From Bradyrhizobium vignae (GTDB lineage Bacteria; Pseudomonadota; Alphaproteobacteria; Rhizobiales; Xanthobacteraceae), in the NCBI RefSeq assembly GCF_004114425.1, contig NZ_RDQF01000006.1, positions 171,353 to 235,352 on the forward strand: a stretch of DNA of 64,000 nucleotides. The letters are read 5' to 3'. A program made the translations under genes and the position numbers. Below the pieces are notes generated by a model that was given only the letters and a program-made list of their open reading frames with translations, did not search any database and had not been told where the DNA came from. Position 1 is the stretch's first letter. Every line of letters starts with the position of its first letter. Shown here one piece after another: positions 42,171-52,261 of the stretch.

Positions 42171-42242
42171 ATTGCGAGCGCAGCGAAGCAATCCAGTCTG
42201 CCGCCGCGGAAATAGTCTGGATTGTTTCGCTGCGCTCGCAAT
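42171..42242. repeat. Inverted-repeat element, copy 2, inside a repeat cluster
   Basis: ATTGCGAGCGCAGCGAAGCA (from 42171) pairs with TGTTTCGCTGCGCTCGCAAT (to 42242); the 26-base arms have a single wobble. It is flanked by GC-rich CTCTCCC...GGGGAG repeats at 42094-42137 and 42272-42296. It lies between chvE and gguA, where it may give differential expression of the binding protein over the transporter. Confidence 0.72.
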
Positions 42243-42322
42243 GACGATGTGGATGCAGTGATATCATTCAATCTCTCCCCGCGCGCGGCGAGAGGCGAAG
42301 TAAGCAAGGGACACCAAAGCCA

Positions 42323-43900
42323 ATGACCGCCATGCTGGAGATGCGCAACGTCAGCAAGAGCTTTGCCGGTGTACAGGCGCTGCGCGACGTCAACTTCTCT
42401 GTTCATGCCGGGCAGATCCACGCCCTCGTCGGCGAGAACGGCGCCGGCAAGTCGACGCTGATGAAGGTGCTGAGCGGCGTCTATCCGCACGGCAGCTACG
42501 AGGGCACAATTGTCTTCGAGGGCGAGGAGCGCCGTTTCCGCGACATCAACGATTCCGAGGCGCTCGGCATCATCATCATCCACCAGGAACTGGCCTTGAT
42601 CCCGCTGATGTCGATCGCGGAAAACATCTTCCTGTCGCATCCGCCGTCGAAGCTCGGCGTGATCGATCGTGACGAAGTGTACCGGCGCACGCGCGAGCTG
42701 CTGGCGCAGGTCGGCCTAAGGGAATCGCCTGATACACTGATCACCGATCTCGGAGTCGGCAAGCAGCAGCTCGTGGAAATCGCCAAAGCACTGTCCAAGC
42801 GCGTGCGGATGCTGATCCTGGACGAGCCGACCGCGAGCCTCAACGAGGCCGACAGCGCCGCGCTGCTCGAACGCCTGAAGGCGTTCCGCGAGCAGGGCAT
42901 CGGTTCGATCCTGATCTCGCACAAGCTGAACGAGGTCGCCAAGGTCGCCGACCACATCACCGTACTGCGCGACGGCCGCACCGTCGATAGCATCGACTGC
43001 CATGCCGAGCCGATCCAGGAAGACCGCATCATCCGCAGCATGGTCAATCGCGATATGGCGCATCGTTTCCCGGAGCGCAGCGTGAAGATCGGCGAGCCCG
43101 TGCTCGATGTCGCGAGCTGGTCGGTCTATCACCCCATTCATCCCGAGCGGCAGGTGATCAAGAACGTCAATTTCAGTGTCAGGCGCGGCGAGGTCGTGGG
43201 CATCGCCGGCCTGATGGGCGCCGGCCGGACCGAATTCGCGATGAGCCTGTTCGGCCGTTCCTGGGGCACCAATATCAGCGGCAGCCTCCGCCTCGAGGGC
43301 AGGGAGATGGCCCTGCCGAGCGTCGCCGCGGCGATCGACGCCGGCCTCGCCTATGTCACCGAGGACCGCAAGCAGCTCGGCCTGATCCTCGCGGACGATG
43401 TCCGCAAGAACATCACGCTTGCGAGCCTCGACCAGGTCGCGCCCGGCCGCGTGATCGACGACATCGCCGAGCTGAAGGTCGCCAGCGACTACCGCAGCAG
43501 GATGCGGATCCGCTGCTCCGACGTCTACCAGGAGACCGGCCAGCTCTCCGGCGGCAATCAGCAGAAGGTCGTGCTGTCCAAATGGCTGATGACCGACCCC
43601 AAGGTTCTCATCCTGGACGAGCCGACGAGGGGTATCGATGTCGGTGCCAAATACGAGATTTACTGTATCATCAACGAGCTCGCGGAAGCGGGCCGCGGCG
43701 TCGTGGTGATCTCCTCGGAAATGCCCGAGCTGCTCGGCATCTGCGACCGCATCTGCGTCATGAACGACGGTGCCTTTGTTGGGGAGTTCAGGGGATCGGA
43801 GGCGACGCAGGAGAAGATCATGCGCGCCATCATGCGCAACGAACGAAGCATTGGGAACGCCGCGCCAGCGGCCGCGGAGATGGGAGGATCGCAGCCATGA
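42323..43900 (+). CDS. gguA: Multiple-sugar ABC transporter, ATP-binding protein
   Basis: A 525-residue double ABC ATPase. Domain 1 has Walker A GENGAGKST, a Q-loop IIHQELALIPLMSIAENIFL and Walker B LILDEPTASLNEAD. Domain 2 has the degenerate Walker A GLMGAGRTE, LSGGNQQKVVLSKWL and LILDEPTRGIDVGAKYEIY. Sequence and position after chvE identify GguA (XylG/MglA-like). It overlaps gguB by ATGA. Confidence 0.92.
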   Translation: MTAMLEMRNVSKSFAGVQALRDVNFSVHAGQIHALVGENGAGKSTLMKVLSGVYPHGSYEGTIVFEGEERRFRDINDSEALGIIIIHQELALIPLMSIAENIFLSHPPSKLGVIDRDEVYRRTRELLAQVGLRESPDTLITDLGVGKQQLVEIAKALSKRVRMLILDEPTASLNEADSAALLERLKAFREQGIGSILISHKLNEVAKVADHITVLRDGRTVDSIDCHAEPIQEDRIIRSMVNRDMAHRFPERSVKIGEPVLDVASWSVYHPIHPERQVIKNVNFSVRRGEVVGIAGLMGAGRTEFAMSLFGRSWGTNISGSLRLEGREMALPSVAAAIDAGLAYVTEDRKQLGLILADDVRKNITLASLDQVAPGRVIDDIAELKVASDYRSRMRIRCSDVYQETGQLSGGNQQKVVLSKWLMTDPKVLILDEPTRGIDVGAKYEIYCIINELAEAGRGVVVISSEMPELLGICDRICVMNDGAFVGEFRGSEATQEKIMRAIMRNERSIGNAAPAAAEMGGSQP

Positions 43901-45087
43901 CCGACAAGACGGTGTCGCTGCCCGAGGAGCGCCGGCACGGCAGCTTCATCAAGAACAATTTGCGCAACTACGGCATGCTGATGTCGCTGGTCGCGATCAT
44001 GCTGTTCTTCCAGGTCGTGACTGGCGGCACGCTGCTGCAGCCGCTCAACCTCACCAATCTGGTGCTCCAGAACAGCTACATCGTCATCATGGCGCTCGGC
44101 ATGCTGCTGGTGATCGTCACCGGCCATATCGACCTCTCGGTCGGCTCGGTCGCGGGCTTCATCGGCGCTGTCGCCGCTGTTCTCATGGTGACCCACAAGG
44201 TCGATTACACGCTTGCCTTCATCGCCTGCCTGCTGGTCGGTGCCGCCATTGGCGCCGCACAAGGCTATTGGGTGGCCTATTTCAAGATTCCGTCCTTCAT
44301 CGTCACCCTGGCGGGGATGCTGGTGTTCAAGGGGCTGGCGCTGGCGGTGTTGCAGGGCCAGTCGCTAGGCCCGTTCCCGCCGACCTTCCAGAAATTGTCC
44401 TCCGGCTTCATTCCGGAGCTGCTGCCCGAGGCCGGCACGCTACACCCGACGTCCATGCTGATGGGGGCGGTGCTCGCGCTCGGTCTCGTCTACGCCAGCA
44501 CCAAGGGCAGGTCGCGCGAGCAATCGCACGGCATCGAGGTCGAGCCCTACGCTTTCTTCCTCGGCAAGAGCATCCTGCTGGCGTGCGCCGTGCTCTATTT
44601 CACGTATCTGATCGCATCGCATCGCGGCCTGCCCAACGTGCTGGTGATCATGACCGCGCTGATCGCGCTCTACGGTTTCGTGACCCGTCGCACCGTGATC
44701 GGCCGGCAGATCTATGCGGTCGGCGGCAACGCCAAGGCGGCAAGCCTGTCGGGCATCAAGACCGAGCGGCTGACCTTCCTGACCTTCGTCAACATGGGCG
44801 TGCTCGCCGCCCTCGCCGGCCTCGTCTTCGCCGCGCGCCTCAACACCGCGACGCCCAAGGCCGGCCTCGGCTTCGAGCTCGACGTCATCGCCGCCTGCTT
44901 CATCGGCGGTGCCTCGGCCTATGGCGGGGTGGGGCGGGTCGGCGGCGCCGTCGTCGGCGCCATGATCATGGGCGTGATGAACAACGGCATGTCCATCCTC
45001 GGCATCGGCATCGACTATCAACAGGTCATCAAGGGCCTGGTGCTGCTCGGTGCGGTGTGCATCGATGTCTATAACCAGCGGCGATGA
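43897..45087 (+). CDS. gguB: Multiple-sugar ABC transporter, permease
   Basis: A 396-residue permease with about ten to twelve helices. The BPD_transp_2 signature is YIVIMALGMLLVIVTGHIDLSVGSVAGFIGA; later GGNAKAASLSGI and ACFIGGASAYGGVGRVGGAVVGAMIMGVMNNGMSILGIGIDYQQVIKGLVLL. The extended loop around residues 165-225 is typical of the XylH/GguB group. Last gene of chvE-gguAB. Confidence 0.92.
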   Translation: MTDKTVSLPEERRHGSFIKNNLRNYGMLMSLVAIMLFFQVVTGGTLLQPLNLTNLVLQNSYIVIMALGMLLVIVTGHIDLSVGSVAGFIGAVAAVLMVTHKVDYTLAFIACLLVGAAIGAAQGYWVAYFKIPSFIVTLAGMLVFKGLALAVLQGQSLGPFPPTFQKLSSGFIPELLPEAGTLHPTSMLMGAVLALGLVYASTKGRSREQSHGIEVEPYAFFLGKSILLACAVLYFTYLIASHRGLPNVLVIMTALIALYGFVTRRTVIGRQIYAVGGNAKAASLSGIKTERLTFLTFVNMGVLAALAGLVFAARLNTATPKAGLGFELDVIAACFIGGASAYGGVGRVGGAVVGAMIMGVMNNGMSILGIGIDYQQVIKGLVLLGAVCIDVYNQRR

Positions 45088-45097
45088 GGCCGTCGTC

Positions 45098-45174
45098 GCC
45101 CGGATGGAGTGAAGCGCATTCCGGGTTCTGTCCGCTCGGCGAGACTGTCCCGCATTCCGCTGCGTTCCATGCGG
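45098..45174. repeat. Imperfect inverted repeat after gguB
   Basis: Left arm CCCGGATGGAGTGAAGCGCA and right arm TGCGTTCCATGCGG (with CCCGCATTCCGC before it) can fold into a long hairpin. It resembles the common rhizobial extragenic palindrome and may terminate chvE-gguAB. Confidence 0.6.
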
Positions 45175-45201
45175 CCAGCCCGCTACTGCGTCGTAAACAG
45201 C

Positions 45202-45627
45202 TCAAGACTGCAGCACTGGTACCAATCCGTAGCGCAGCATCGTCTCCTTCATCTTTGCCGGATCGGGCGTGCCGGCGGCGAGCAGGACCGCCATTTCCTT
45301 GAAATATTTAGGACCAAGCGCGCCGGGGGTGAGTATGCACAGGCAGGTCGCCGGCCGGGCTGAACGATTTGTAAAGCCGTGCACCACGCCGCGCTTGATG
45401 AACGCGGTCTCGCCCGGCGCCACGTCGACGTCCATTCCATCGATCCGCCAGGTCGAGACGCCGCTTAGTCCATAGATCGTTTCGTCCCAACGATCGTGAT
45501 AGTGAGGGATCGGCATTCGCGCGTTCGGCTGGAGGGTCATCTCGAACAGATCGAGAGCGCCGGCAGTGTCGTCCTTGCTCCGGAGAAAAGTCAGCTGCAG
45601 CCCACCAAGATTGATGATCTCAGGCAT
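45202..45627 (-). CDS. Small cupin-domain protein
   Basis: A 141-residue single cupin. Motif 1 is IPHYHDRWDETIYGLSG (His, His, Glu) and motif 2 is PGETAFIKRGVVHGFTN (His), so a complete metal site is likely. The N-terminus LGGLQLTFLRSKDDTAGALDLFEMTL is common in cupins annotated as sugar- or quercetin-related, but no substrate can be assigned. The C-terminal helix (PKYFKEMAVLLAAGTPDPAKMKETMLRYGLVPV) is typical of this subgroup. A lone gene between two sugar clusters, with a weak ribosome site. Confidence 0.8.
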   Translation of the reverse strand: MPEIINLGGLQLTFLRSKDDTAGALDLFEMTLQPNARMPIPHYHDRWDETIYGLSGVSTWRIDGMDVDVAPGETAFIKRGVVHGFTNRSARPATCLCILTPGALGPKYFKEMAVLLAAGTPDPAKMKETMLRYGLVPVLQS

Positions 45628-46168
45628 AGCGAACTCATTGGGTCGTGTGCGGTAGCGAACTTTACCGCGTTACGGCGATGAGCCGAAGCGCTCTGTTGCC
45701 GGAATGGGCTGCGACGCCCGACGATTATGCGTCGTGAAGAGCACCACGGCGATGGCAACCGAAAGGCTCATCGCCGAGACCGTTGCCACCGTCGATAGCA
45801 CCCCCATTCGCCGGAGCGCGATGGCGAATGCGATGATAGTGGGGGCGCGGTCATCGGCCCGATTTGTGCATCGCTCATATCGTCGCCTGGAACTCAATTG
45901 ATCCACGTTAGGGCGGAAGGACCAGCGGGACGTTGCGATAGCGCAAACGCGCCTCCGGCCGGATGCATTGTTTGTGCGGCGACAAAGTCGGAACCGCACC
46001 GGTGAGATATCTGTTCGGCGTCTTTGATGTGGAAGGCAGATGTCGGCGACGGATTGCGAGCAACGAGAGGCCGGCTGGGAATCCTCGAAGATCTCCCCGG
46101 CGATCCCATGATTCAACATCGGCTTCTGAGCTATTGCTCACCTGCTGAGTATATGATCGAATGGCCGG
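45628..46168. other. Intergenic region with one weak minus-strand ORF
   Basis: About 540 bases between the cupin and HAD genes. The only feature resembling a gene is a 45-codon minus-strand frame, 45670-45807 (MGVLSTVATVSAMSLSVAIAVVLFTTHNRR...), with one hydrophobic helix. No good ribosome site is seen and it may be chance. The rest shows no coding character. The promoter of the HAD-SorC pair must lie at its right end. Confidence 0.4.
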
Positions 46169-46831
46169 ATGGACCAAGGCCGGCCAAAACCCGATCTGAT
46201 CATCTTCGATTGTGACGGCGTGCTCGTCGACAGCGAGCTCTTGAGCTGCCGCTGCCTGTCCGAGGTGCTGGCCGAGTTCGGTTTCGCGCTCAGCGAGGAG
46301 CAAGCGCTCGAACTGTTTCTTGGACGCAGCACCAAGGCGATCGAGCAGCACTACCGCGATCTCGGCCAGATCGTGCCGGATGGCTTCCTGCCGCGATTGA
46401 AGTCACATGTGCTGGAGACGTTTGCTGCCTCGCTCGAGCCGATCCCCGGGGTGGAGGCGGTGATCTCGGAGCTGACCGTGCCGTTCTGCGTGGCCTCGTC
46501 CAGCGACATCGACCGCGTATCGCTCTCGCTCGACGTCACCGGTCTTCGCGCACATTTCGGCGATCGGCTCTACACCGCGCAGATGGTCAGGCACGGTAAG
46601 CCGGCGCCCGATCTCTTTCTCCATGCGGCCGAGAACATGCGCTCGCCGCCCTCACGCACGCTGGTGATCGAGGACAGCGTCAGCGGTGTGCAGGCGGGCA
46701 AGGCGGCCGGAATGACCGTCTGGGGATTTGTCGGCGGCGGCCATTATCGCACCGGCGACGGCCACGCTATATTGTCCGCCGCCGGGGCCGATCGGGTCTT
46801 CGCGCGCATGAGCGATTTCTGGAAGGTGTGA
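46169..46831 (+). CDS. HAD-superfamily phosphatase (beta-phosphoglucomutase/phosphoglycolate phosphatase-like)
   Basis: A 220-residue HAD-IA hydrolase. Motif I is FDCDGVLVDSE (nucleophile Asp14, Asp16), motif II CVASSSD, the motif III Lys lies in RHGKPAPDLFLHAA, and motif IV is VIEDSVSGVQAGKAAGM. A four-helix cap is inserted after motif I. It likely dephosphorylates a small sugar phosphate, and a hexitol- or pentitol-phosphate is plausible next to a polyol operon. It is followed 7 bases later by the SorC regulator. Confidence 0.87.
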   Translation: MDQGRPKPDLIIFDCDGVLVDSELLSCRCLSEVLAEFGFALSEEQALELFLGRSTKAIEQHYRDLGQIVPDGFLPRLKSHVLETFAASLEPIPGVEAVISELTVPFCVASSSDIDRVSLSLDVTGLRAHFGDRLYTAQMVRHGKPAPDLFLHAAENMRSPPSRTLVIEDSVSGVQAGKAAGMTVWGFVGGGHYRTGDGHAILSAAGADRVFARMSDFWKV

Positions 46832-46838
46832 GCCCCGC

Positions 46839-47789
46839 ATGGCGGCCGAGAACGACAAGTCGAAACTCGACGACGCTGCGCGCGCCGGCTGGCTTTACTT
46901 CATTGCCGGCCACACTCAAGACGAGATCGCAAAGATGCTCCAGGTCTCGCGCGCTTCGGCGCAGCGGCTGGTCTCGCTGTGCCTTGCCGAACGTCTCATC
47001 ACCTTCCGGCTCGAACATCCGATCGCCGCCTGCATGGAGCTGGCGGCGCGTCTGAAGGAGCGGTTCAAGCTCGTTCATTGCGAGGTGGTGCCGGCAGATC
47101 CTGTCGCGCCGCAGGCCAATGCGGGCATCGCCGAGCGCTGCGCCAATCTGCTCGATGCGACGCTGCGCTCGGAGACGCCGGTCATCGTCGCGCTCGGCAC
47201 CGGCCGGGCCGTGCGCGCCGCGGTCGAGCGCGTCACGCCGATCGACCGGCCCAATCACCAGATCGTCTCGCTGGTGGGCAATATCTCCGCCGACGGCTCG
47301 GCCAGCTTCTACGATACCGTCGGCCGGCTCGCCGACCGCACCGGGGCGCGGCACTATCCGATGCCGCTGCCGTTCCTGATGTCGTCGGAGGACGAGCGCA
47401 ATAGGATGGTGCGCATCGAGCCGATCGCGAAGGTGAAGGCAGTCGCGGCCAAGGCGGATTTGCGCCTCGTCGGCATCGGTCAGATGGACCAGAAGGCGCA
47501 GGTGCATATCGACGGTTTCGTCACCCGGGACGAATTGTTCGAGATGATGCGTCTGGGGGCCATCGGCGAGATCACGGGCTGGGCATATGATGCCAAGGGC
47601 CGCCTGCTCAAGGCCGGCACCAACAAGCGCCTCACCAGCATTCCGCCGGAAGTGCCGGCGAAGACCACGACGATCGGCGCCGCGGTTGGCGCCGCCAAAG
47701 TGGCGGCGATCGCTGCGGCACTGAACGGGCGGTTGATCAATGGGCTGATCACGGACGAGGCGACAGCAAGGGCGATCTTGGAGCGATAG
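46839..47789 (+). CDS. SorC/DeoR-family sugar-responsive regulator
   Basis: A 316-residue regulator. The N-terminal HTH (RAGWLYFIAGHTQDEIAKMLQVSRASAQRLVSLCLAERLITF) is followed by a C-terminal sugar-phosphate-binding domain (VIVALGTGRAVRAAVERV..., LVGNISADGSASFYDTVGRLADRTGARHYPMPLPFLMSS, and a late TIGAAVGAAKVAAIAAALNGRLINGLITDEATARAILER). This group controls polyol operons. It lies directly upstream of smoEFGK, where direct repeats (48051-48086) could be its operator. Confidence 0.88.
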   Translation: MAAENDKSKLDDAARAGWLYFIAGHTQDEIAKMLQVSRASAQRLVSLCLAERLITFRLEHPIAACMELAARLKERFKLVHCEVVPADPVAPQANAGIAERCANLLDATLRSETPVIVALGTGRAVRAAVERVTPIDRPNHQIVSLVGNISADGSASFYDTVGRLADRTGARHYPMPLPFLMSSEDERNRMVRIEPIAKVKAVAAKADLRLVGIGQMDQKAQVHIDGFVTRDELFEMMRLGAIGEITGWAYDAKGRLLKAGTNKRLTSIPPEVPAKTTTIGAAVGAAKVAAIAAALNGRLINGLITDEATARAILER

Positions 47790-47844
47790 GGCGTTTACGC
47801 CTCCGGCGTGCATACGAGGCGGGAAGTCCCTCTGCCCACACCGC

Positions 47845-47950
47845 TGTCATCGTCCGCGAAGGCGGACGATCCATTACGCCGCGGGCCCACTTGAGGCAAA
47901 TCAATAGACGACGCGGAGTACTGGATGCGCCGCCTTCGCGGGGTATGACG
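47845..47950. repeat. Rhizobial extragenic palindromic repeat
   Basis: Contains the tight hairpin CGTCCGC-gaag-GCGGACG (47851-47868) and outer arms of the type GATCCATTACG...GTACTGGATGCG, ending CGCGGGGTATGACG. Non-coding mobile-repeat-like sequence between the SorC gene and the smo promoter. It occupies most of the 315-base gap. Confidence 0.6.
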
Positions 47951-48024
47951 GCTATGAGTGAAGCGACACCTCGTCCCTCCCGCACCGCAGCACTCATAAG
48001 TTGCTTGAACGCTCGCGCGCCTGC

Positions 48025-48086
48025 TTGACAACTGTCTTCCTTGGGCTGAACATACGCTCAACGCGTGGGCATATGCTCAAAACGCG
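48025..48086 (+). promoter_or_regulatory. Candidate smo promoter with direct-repeat operator
   Basis: TTGACA at 48025-48030 is a consensus -35. The -10 would fall at about 48048-48054. Two direct repeats follow and overlap it: CATACGCTCAACGCG (48051-48065) and CATATGCTCAAAACGCG (48070-48086), offset 19 bases (about two helix turns). They end 18 bases before the smoE GTG. A good candidate for SorC-regulator control. Confidence 0.55.
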
Positions 48087-48104
48087 ACTCTTAGGGAGGT
48101 CACC

Positions 48105-49418
48105 GTGAAACACGTCCTGGGCGCCGTCTGCGGCGCGTCTTGCCTGCTGCTGGCCGTCCCCGCGATGGCCGAAACGACCCTGACCATCGCCACCGTCAAC
48201 AATGGTGACATGATCCGCATGCAGGGGCTGACGGGGGAATTCACCAAGAAGAATCCTGATATCACCGTAAAATGGGTGACGCTGGAGGAGAACGTGCTGC
48301 GCCAGCGCGTCACCACCGACATCGCCACCAAGGGCGGCCAGTTCGACGTCCTCACCATCGGTACCTACGAGGTGCCGATCTGGGCCAAGAAGGGCTGGCT
48401 GGTGCCGCTGGCCAATCTCGGCGCCGATTACGACGTCGCCGACCTCCTGCCCAAGATCAAGGATGCGGTCTCGTTCGACGGCAAGCTCTACGCCGCGCCG
48501 TTCTACGGCGAGAGCTCGATGGTGATGTACCGCACCGATCTGTTCGAGAAGGCCGGCCTGAAGATGCCGGAAAAGCCGACCTGGGATTTCGTCGTCGACG
48601 CCGCCAAGAAGCTCACGGACAAGAGCGCTGGCGTCTACGGGATCTGCCTGCGCGGCAAGGCCGGCTGGGGTGAGAACATGGCGTTCCTGTCGGCGATGGC
48701 CAATTCCTACGGCGCGCGCTGGTTCGACGAGAAGTGGGAGCCGCAGTTCAACACGCCGGAATGGAAGGCGACGCTGACGACTTACGTCAATCTCATGAAG
48801 GAAGCCGGCCCGCCCGGCGCGAGTTCCAACGGTTTCAACGAGAATCTGGCACTGTTCAACGCCGGCAAATGCGCGATGTGGATCGACGCCACGGTCGCGG
48901 CGTCCTTCGTCACCAACCCGAAGGACTCCATGGTCGCCGACAAGGTCGGTTTCGCGCTCGCGCCCAACACCGGACTTGGCAAGAACGCCAACTGGCTGTG
49001 GGCCTGGAATCTCGCAATCCCCGCCGGCTCCAAGAAGACGGAAGCCGCCGAGAAGTTCATCGCCTGGGCAACCAGCAAGGACTACACCAAGCTTGTGGCA
49101 TCGAAGGAGGGGTGGGCCAACGTGCCGCCGGGCACGCGCACCTCGCTCTACCAGAACCCCGACTATCTGAAGGTCGCGCCGTTCGCCAAGCTGACGCTGG
49201 CCTCGATCGACGCCGCTGATCCCAACAAGCCGACGGTGAAGCCCGTTCCCTACGTGGGTGTGCAATACGCCGCGATCCCAGAATTCCAGGGCATCGGCAC
49301 CCAGGTGGGCCAGCAATTCTCCGCGGCGCTCGCGGGCTCCACCACCGTCGACGCGGCGCTCTCGGCCGCCCAATCCGCAACCGAGCGCGAGATGAAGCGC
49401 GCCGGCTACATCAAATGA
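48105..49418 (+). CDS. smoE: Polyol ABC transporter, substrate-binding protein
   Basis: A 437-residue family-1 (MalE-like) periplasmic binding protein. A signal peptide ends AMA. The mature TTLTIATVNNGDMIRMQGLTGEFTKKNPDITVKWVTLEENVLRQRVTTDIATKGGQFDVLTIGTYEVPIWAKKGWL matches sorbitol/mannitol binding proteins (SmoE/MtlE). GTG start with an excellent AGGGAGGT ribosome site. First gene of the smo operon. Confidence 0.92.
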   Translation: MKHVLGAVCGASCLLLAVPAMAETTLTIATVNNGDMIRMQGLTGEFTKKNPDITVKWVTLEENVLRQRVTTDIATKGGQFDVLTIGTYEVPIWAKKGWLVPLANLGADYDVADLLPKIKDAVSFDGKLYAAPFYGESSMVMYRTDLFEKAGLKMPEKPTWDFVVDAAKKLTDKSAGVYGICLRGKAGWGENMAFLSAMANSYGARWFDEKWEPQFNTPEWKATLTTYVNLMKEAGPPGASSNGFNENLALFNAGKCAMWIDATVAASFVTNPKDSMVADKVGFALAPNTGLGKNANWLWAWNLAIPAGSKKTEAAEKFIAWATSKDYTKLVASKEGWANVPPGTRTSLYQNPDYLKVAPFAKLTLASIDAADPNKPTVKPVPYVGVQYAAIPEFQGIGTQVGQQFSAALAGSTTVDAALSAAQSATEREMKRAGYIK

Positions 49419-49508
49419 ACCCGAGCTCTTCCTCCTGAGCTCAGACTCGCGGCCATTCGTCCGTCCCCGGATGGATGGCCGCCTTCTTCCCCAAGAGGAG
49501 AAGTCAGG

Positions 49509-50381
49509 ATGGCAACCCGGCAGACGCAGTTTCTTGCGCGCTCGCTGCTGACACCTGCGGTCGGGCTGCTCTTCATCTGGATGATCGTCCCGCTCGCCCT
49601 GACGATCTACTTCTCGACACTGCATTACAGCCTGCTCGACCCCGGCTCGGAATCGTTCGTCGGCCTGGAAAACTTCCGCTACTTCCTCACCGATCCCGCT
49701 TTCCTGGCCTCGCTCCAGAATACGCTGGTGCTCGTTGGCTCCGTGCTGGCGCTGACCATCCTGCTCGGCATTCCCCTGGCGCTGCTGATGGACCAGCCCG
49801 TGATCGGGCGCAATTTCGTGCGGCTGATGGTGATCGCCCCGTTCTTCGTGATGCCGACGGTGAGCGCGCTGGTCTGGAAGAACCTGTTGATGCATCCGGT
49901 GTCGGGATTGTTCGCCTGGCTCACTTCGCTGTTCGGCCTTACGCCGATTGATTGGTTCAACGATGTACCGCTGCTTGCCGTCATCCTGATCGTGACGTGG
50001 CAATGGCTGCCGTTCGCGACGCTCATCCTGCTGACGGCGCTGCAATCGCTCGACGAGGAGCAGAAGGAAGCCGCCGAGATGGACGGCGCCAGCGCGGTCT
50101 CGACCTTCATCTACGTCACGCTGCCGCACCTCGCGCGGCCCATCACGGTGGTGATCCTGATCGAGACGATCTTCCTGCTCACCGTATTCGCCGAGATCTT
50201 CGTCACCACCGGCGGCGGGCCGGGCTTGCAAACCACCAACATCGCGTTCCTGATCTATTCGCAGGCGTTGATCCAGTTCGACGTCGGCAGCGCCTCCGCG
50301 GGCGGCCTCGTCGCGGTGGTGATCGCCAATGTCGTCGCCTTCTTCCTGGTCCGTATCGTGGGCCGCAATTTGGAGGCCTGA
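49509..50381 (+). CDS. smoF: Polyol ABC transporter, permease 1
   Basis: A 290-residue MalF-type permease with six helices. The EAA loop is KEAAEMDGASAVSTFIYVTLPHLARPI. FSTLHYSLLDPGSESFVGLENFRYFLTDPAF and VFAEIFVTTGGGPGLQTTNIAFLIYSQALIQFDVGSASAGGLVAVVIANV are typical of SmoF/MtlF. It follows smoE after 90 bases and precedes smoG by one base. Confidence 0.92.
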   Translation: MATRQTQFLARSLLTPAVGLLFIWMIVPLALTIYFSTLHYSLLDPGSESFVGLENFRYFLTDPAFLASLQNTLVLVGSVLALTILLGIPLALLMDQPVIGRNFVRLMVIAPFFVMPTVSALVWKNLLMHPVSGLFAWLTSLFGLTPIDWFNDVPLLAVILIVTWQWLPFATLILLTALQSLDEEQKEAAEMDGASAVSTFIYVTLPHLARPITVVILIETIFLLTVFAEIFVTTGGGPGLQTTNIAFLIYSQALIQFDVGSASAGGLVAVVIANVVAFFLVRIVGRNLEA

Positions 50382-50382
50382 C

Positions 50383-51213
50383 ATGGCACGGATGGCGACG
50401 ACGCGGCGGGTGGCGATATCGACGGCGGCGGCCTGGCTGTTCGGCTTCCTGATCTTCTTCCCGATTCTGTGGATGGGGCTGGCGAGCTTCAAGACCGAAC
50501 TCGAGGCATTCGCGGTACCGCCATCGTTCCTGTTCTTCCACTGGACCATGGAAAACTACGCTACCGTGCAGGAGCGCAGCGACTATCTGCACCACGCCAT
50601 GAACTCGATCATCATCGCCGGCGGCTCGACGCTGATTGCACTGTTGATCGCCATTCCCGCGGCGTGGTCGATGGCGTTCTCGCCGACCAAACGTACCAAG
50701 GACGTCCTGCTCTGGATGCTCTCGACCAAGATGATGCCGCCGGTCGGCGTGCTGGTGCCGATCTACCTGATCTACAAGTCCTTCGGCCTTCTCGATTCTC
50801 GCATCGGCCTCGTCTTTATCCTGTGCCTCGGAAACCTGCCGATCGTCATCTGGATGCTGTTCACCTATTTCAAGGAGATTCCGCGCGACATTCTGGAGGC
50901 CGCACGCATGGATGGCGCCACCATCGGCCGTGAGCTCATCTACGTGTTGACCCCGATGGCGATCCCGGGACTCGCCTCAACCTTGCTGCTGAACCTGATC
51001 CTGGCCTGGAACGAGGCGTTCTGGACGCTCAATCTGTCGACCTCGAGCGCCGCGCCACTCACCACGTTCATCGCCTCCTATTCGAGCCCGGAAGGATTGT
51101 TCTGGGCCAAGCTGTCGGCGGCCTCGACGCTGGCGATCGCACCCATTCTCGTCCTCGGTTGGTTCAGTCAGAAGCAGCTCGTGCGCGGGCTCACCTTCGG
51201 CGCGGTGAAGTAG
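50383..51213 (+). CDS. smoG: Polyol ABC transporter, permease 2
   Basis: A 276-residue MalG-type permease with six helices. The EAA loop is LEAARMDGATIGRELIYVLTPMAIPGL. LLWMLSTKMMPPVGVLVPIYLIYKSFGLLDSRIGL and LAWNEAFWTLNLSTSSAAPLTTFIASYSSPEGLFWAKLSAASTLAIAP are highly characteristic of the sorbitol/mannitol group. The ATG lies one base after the smoF stop. Confidence 0.92.
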   Translation: MARMATTRRVAISTAAAWLFGFLIFFPILWMGLASFKTELEAFAVPPSFLFFHWTMENYATVQERSDYLHHAMNSIIIAGGSTLIALLIAIPAAWSMAFSPTKRTKDVLLWMLSTKMMPPVGVLVPIYLIYKSFGLLDSRIGLVFILCLGNLPIVIWMLFTYFKEIPRDILEAARMDGATIGRELIYVLTPMAIPGLASTLLLNLILAWNEAFWTLNLSTSSAAPLTTFIASYSSPEGLFWAKLSAASTLAIAPILVLGWFSQKQLVRGLTFGAVK

Positions 51214-51222
51214 AGGGGGATC

Positions 51223-52230
<1,008 letters not shown>

Positions 52231-52261
52231 CAAGAAACGGCAAGAAAACGGAAAGACGATC

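Noticed and set aside
45670..46119. 149-codon minus-strand ORF between cupin and HAD genes
   Set aside because: Most of it lacks protein-like composition; only a 45-codon hydrophobic end is mildly plausible, and no ribosome site supports it.
47994..50549. 851-codon minus-strand open frame opposite smoE-smoF
   Set aside because: Shadow frame rich in Arg, Gln and His; the plus strand encodes clear transporter subunits with ribosome sites.
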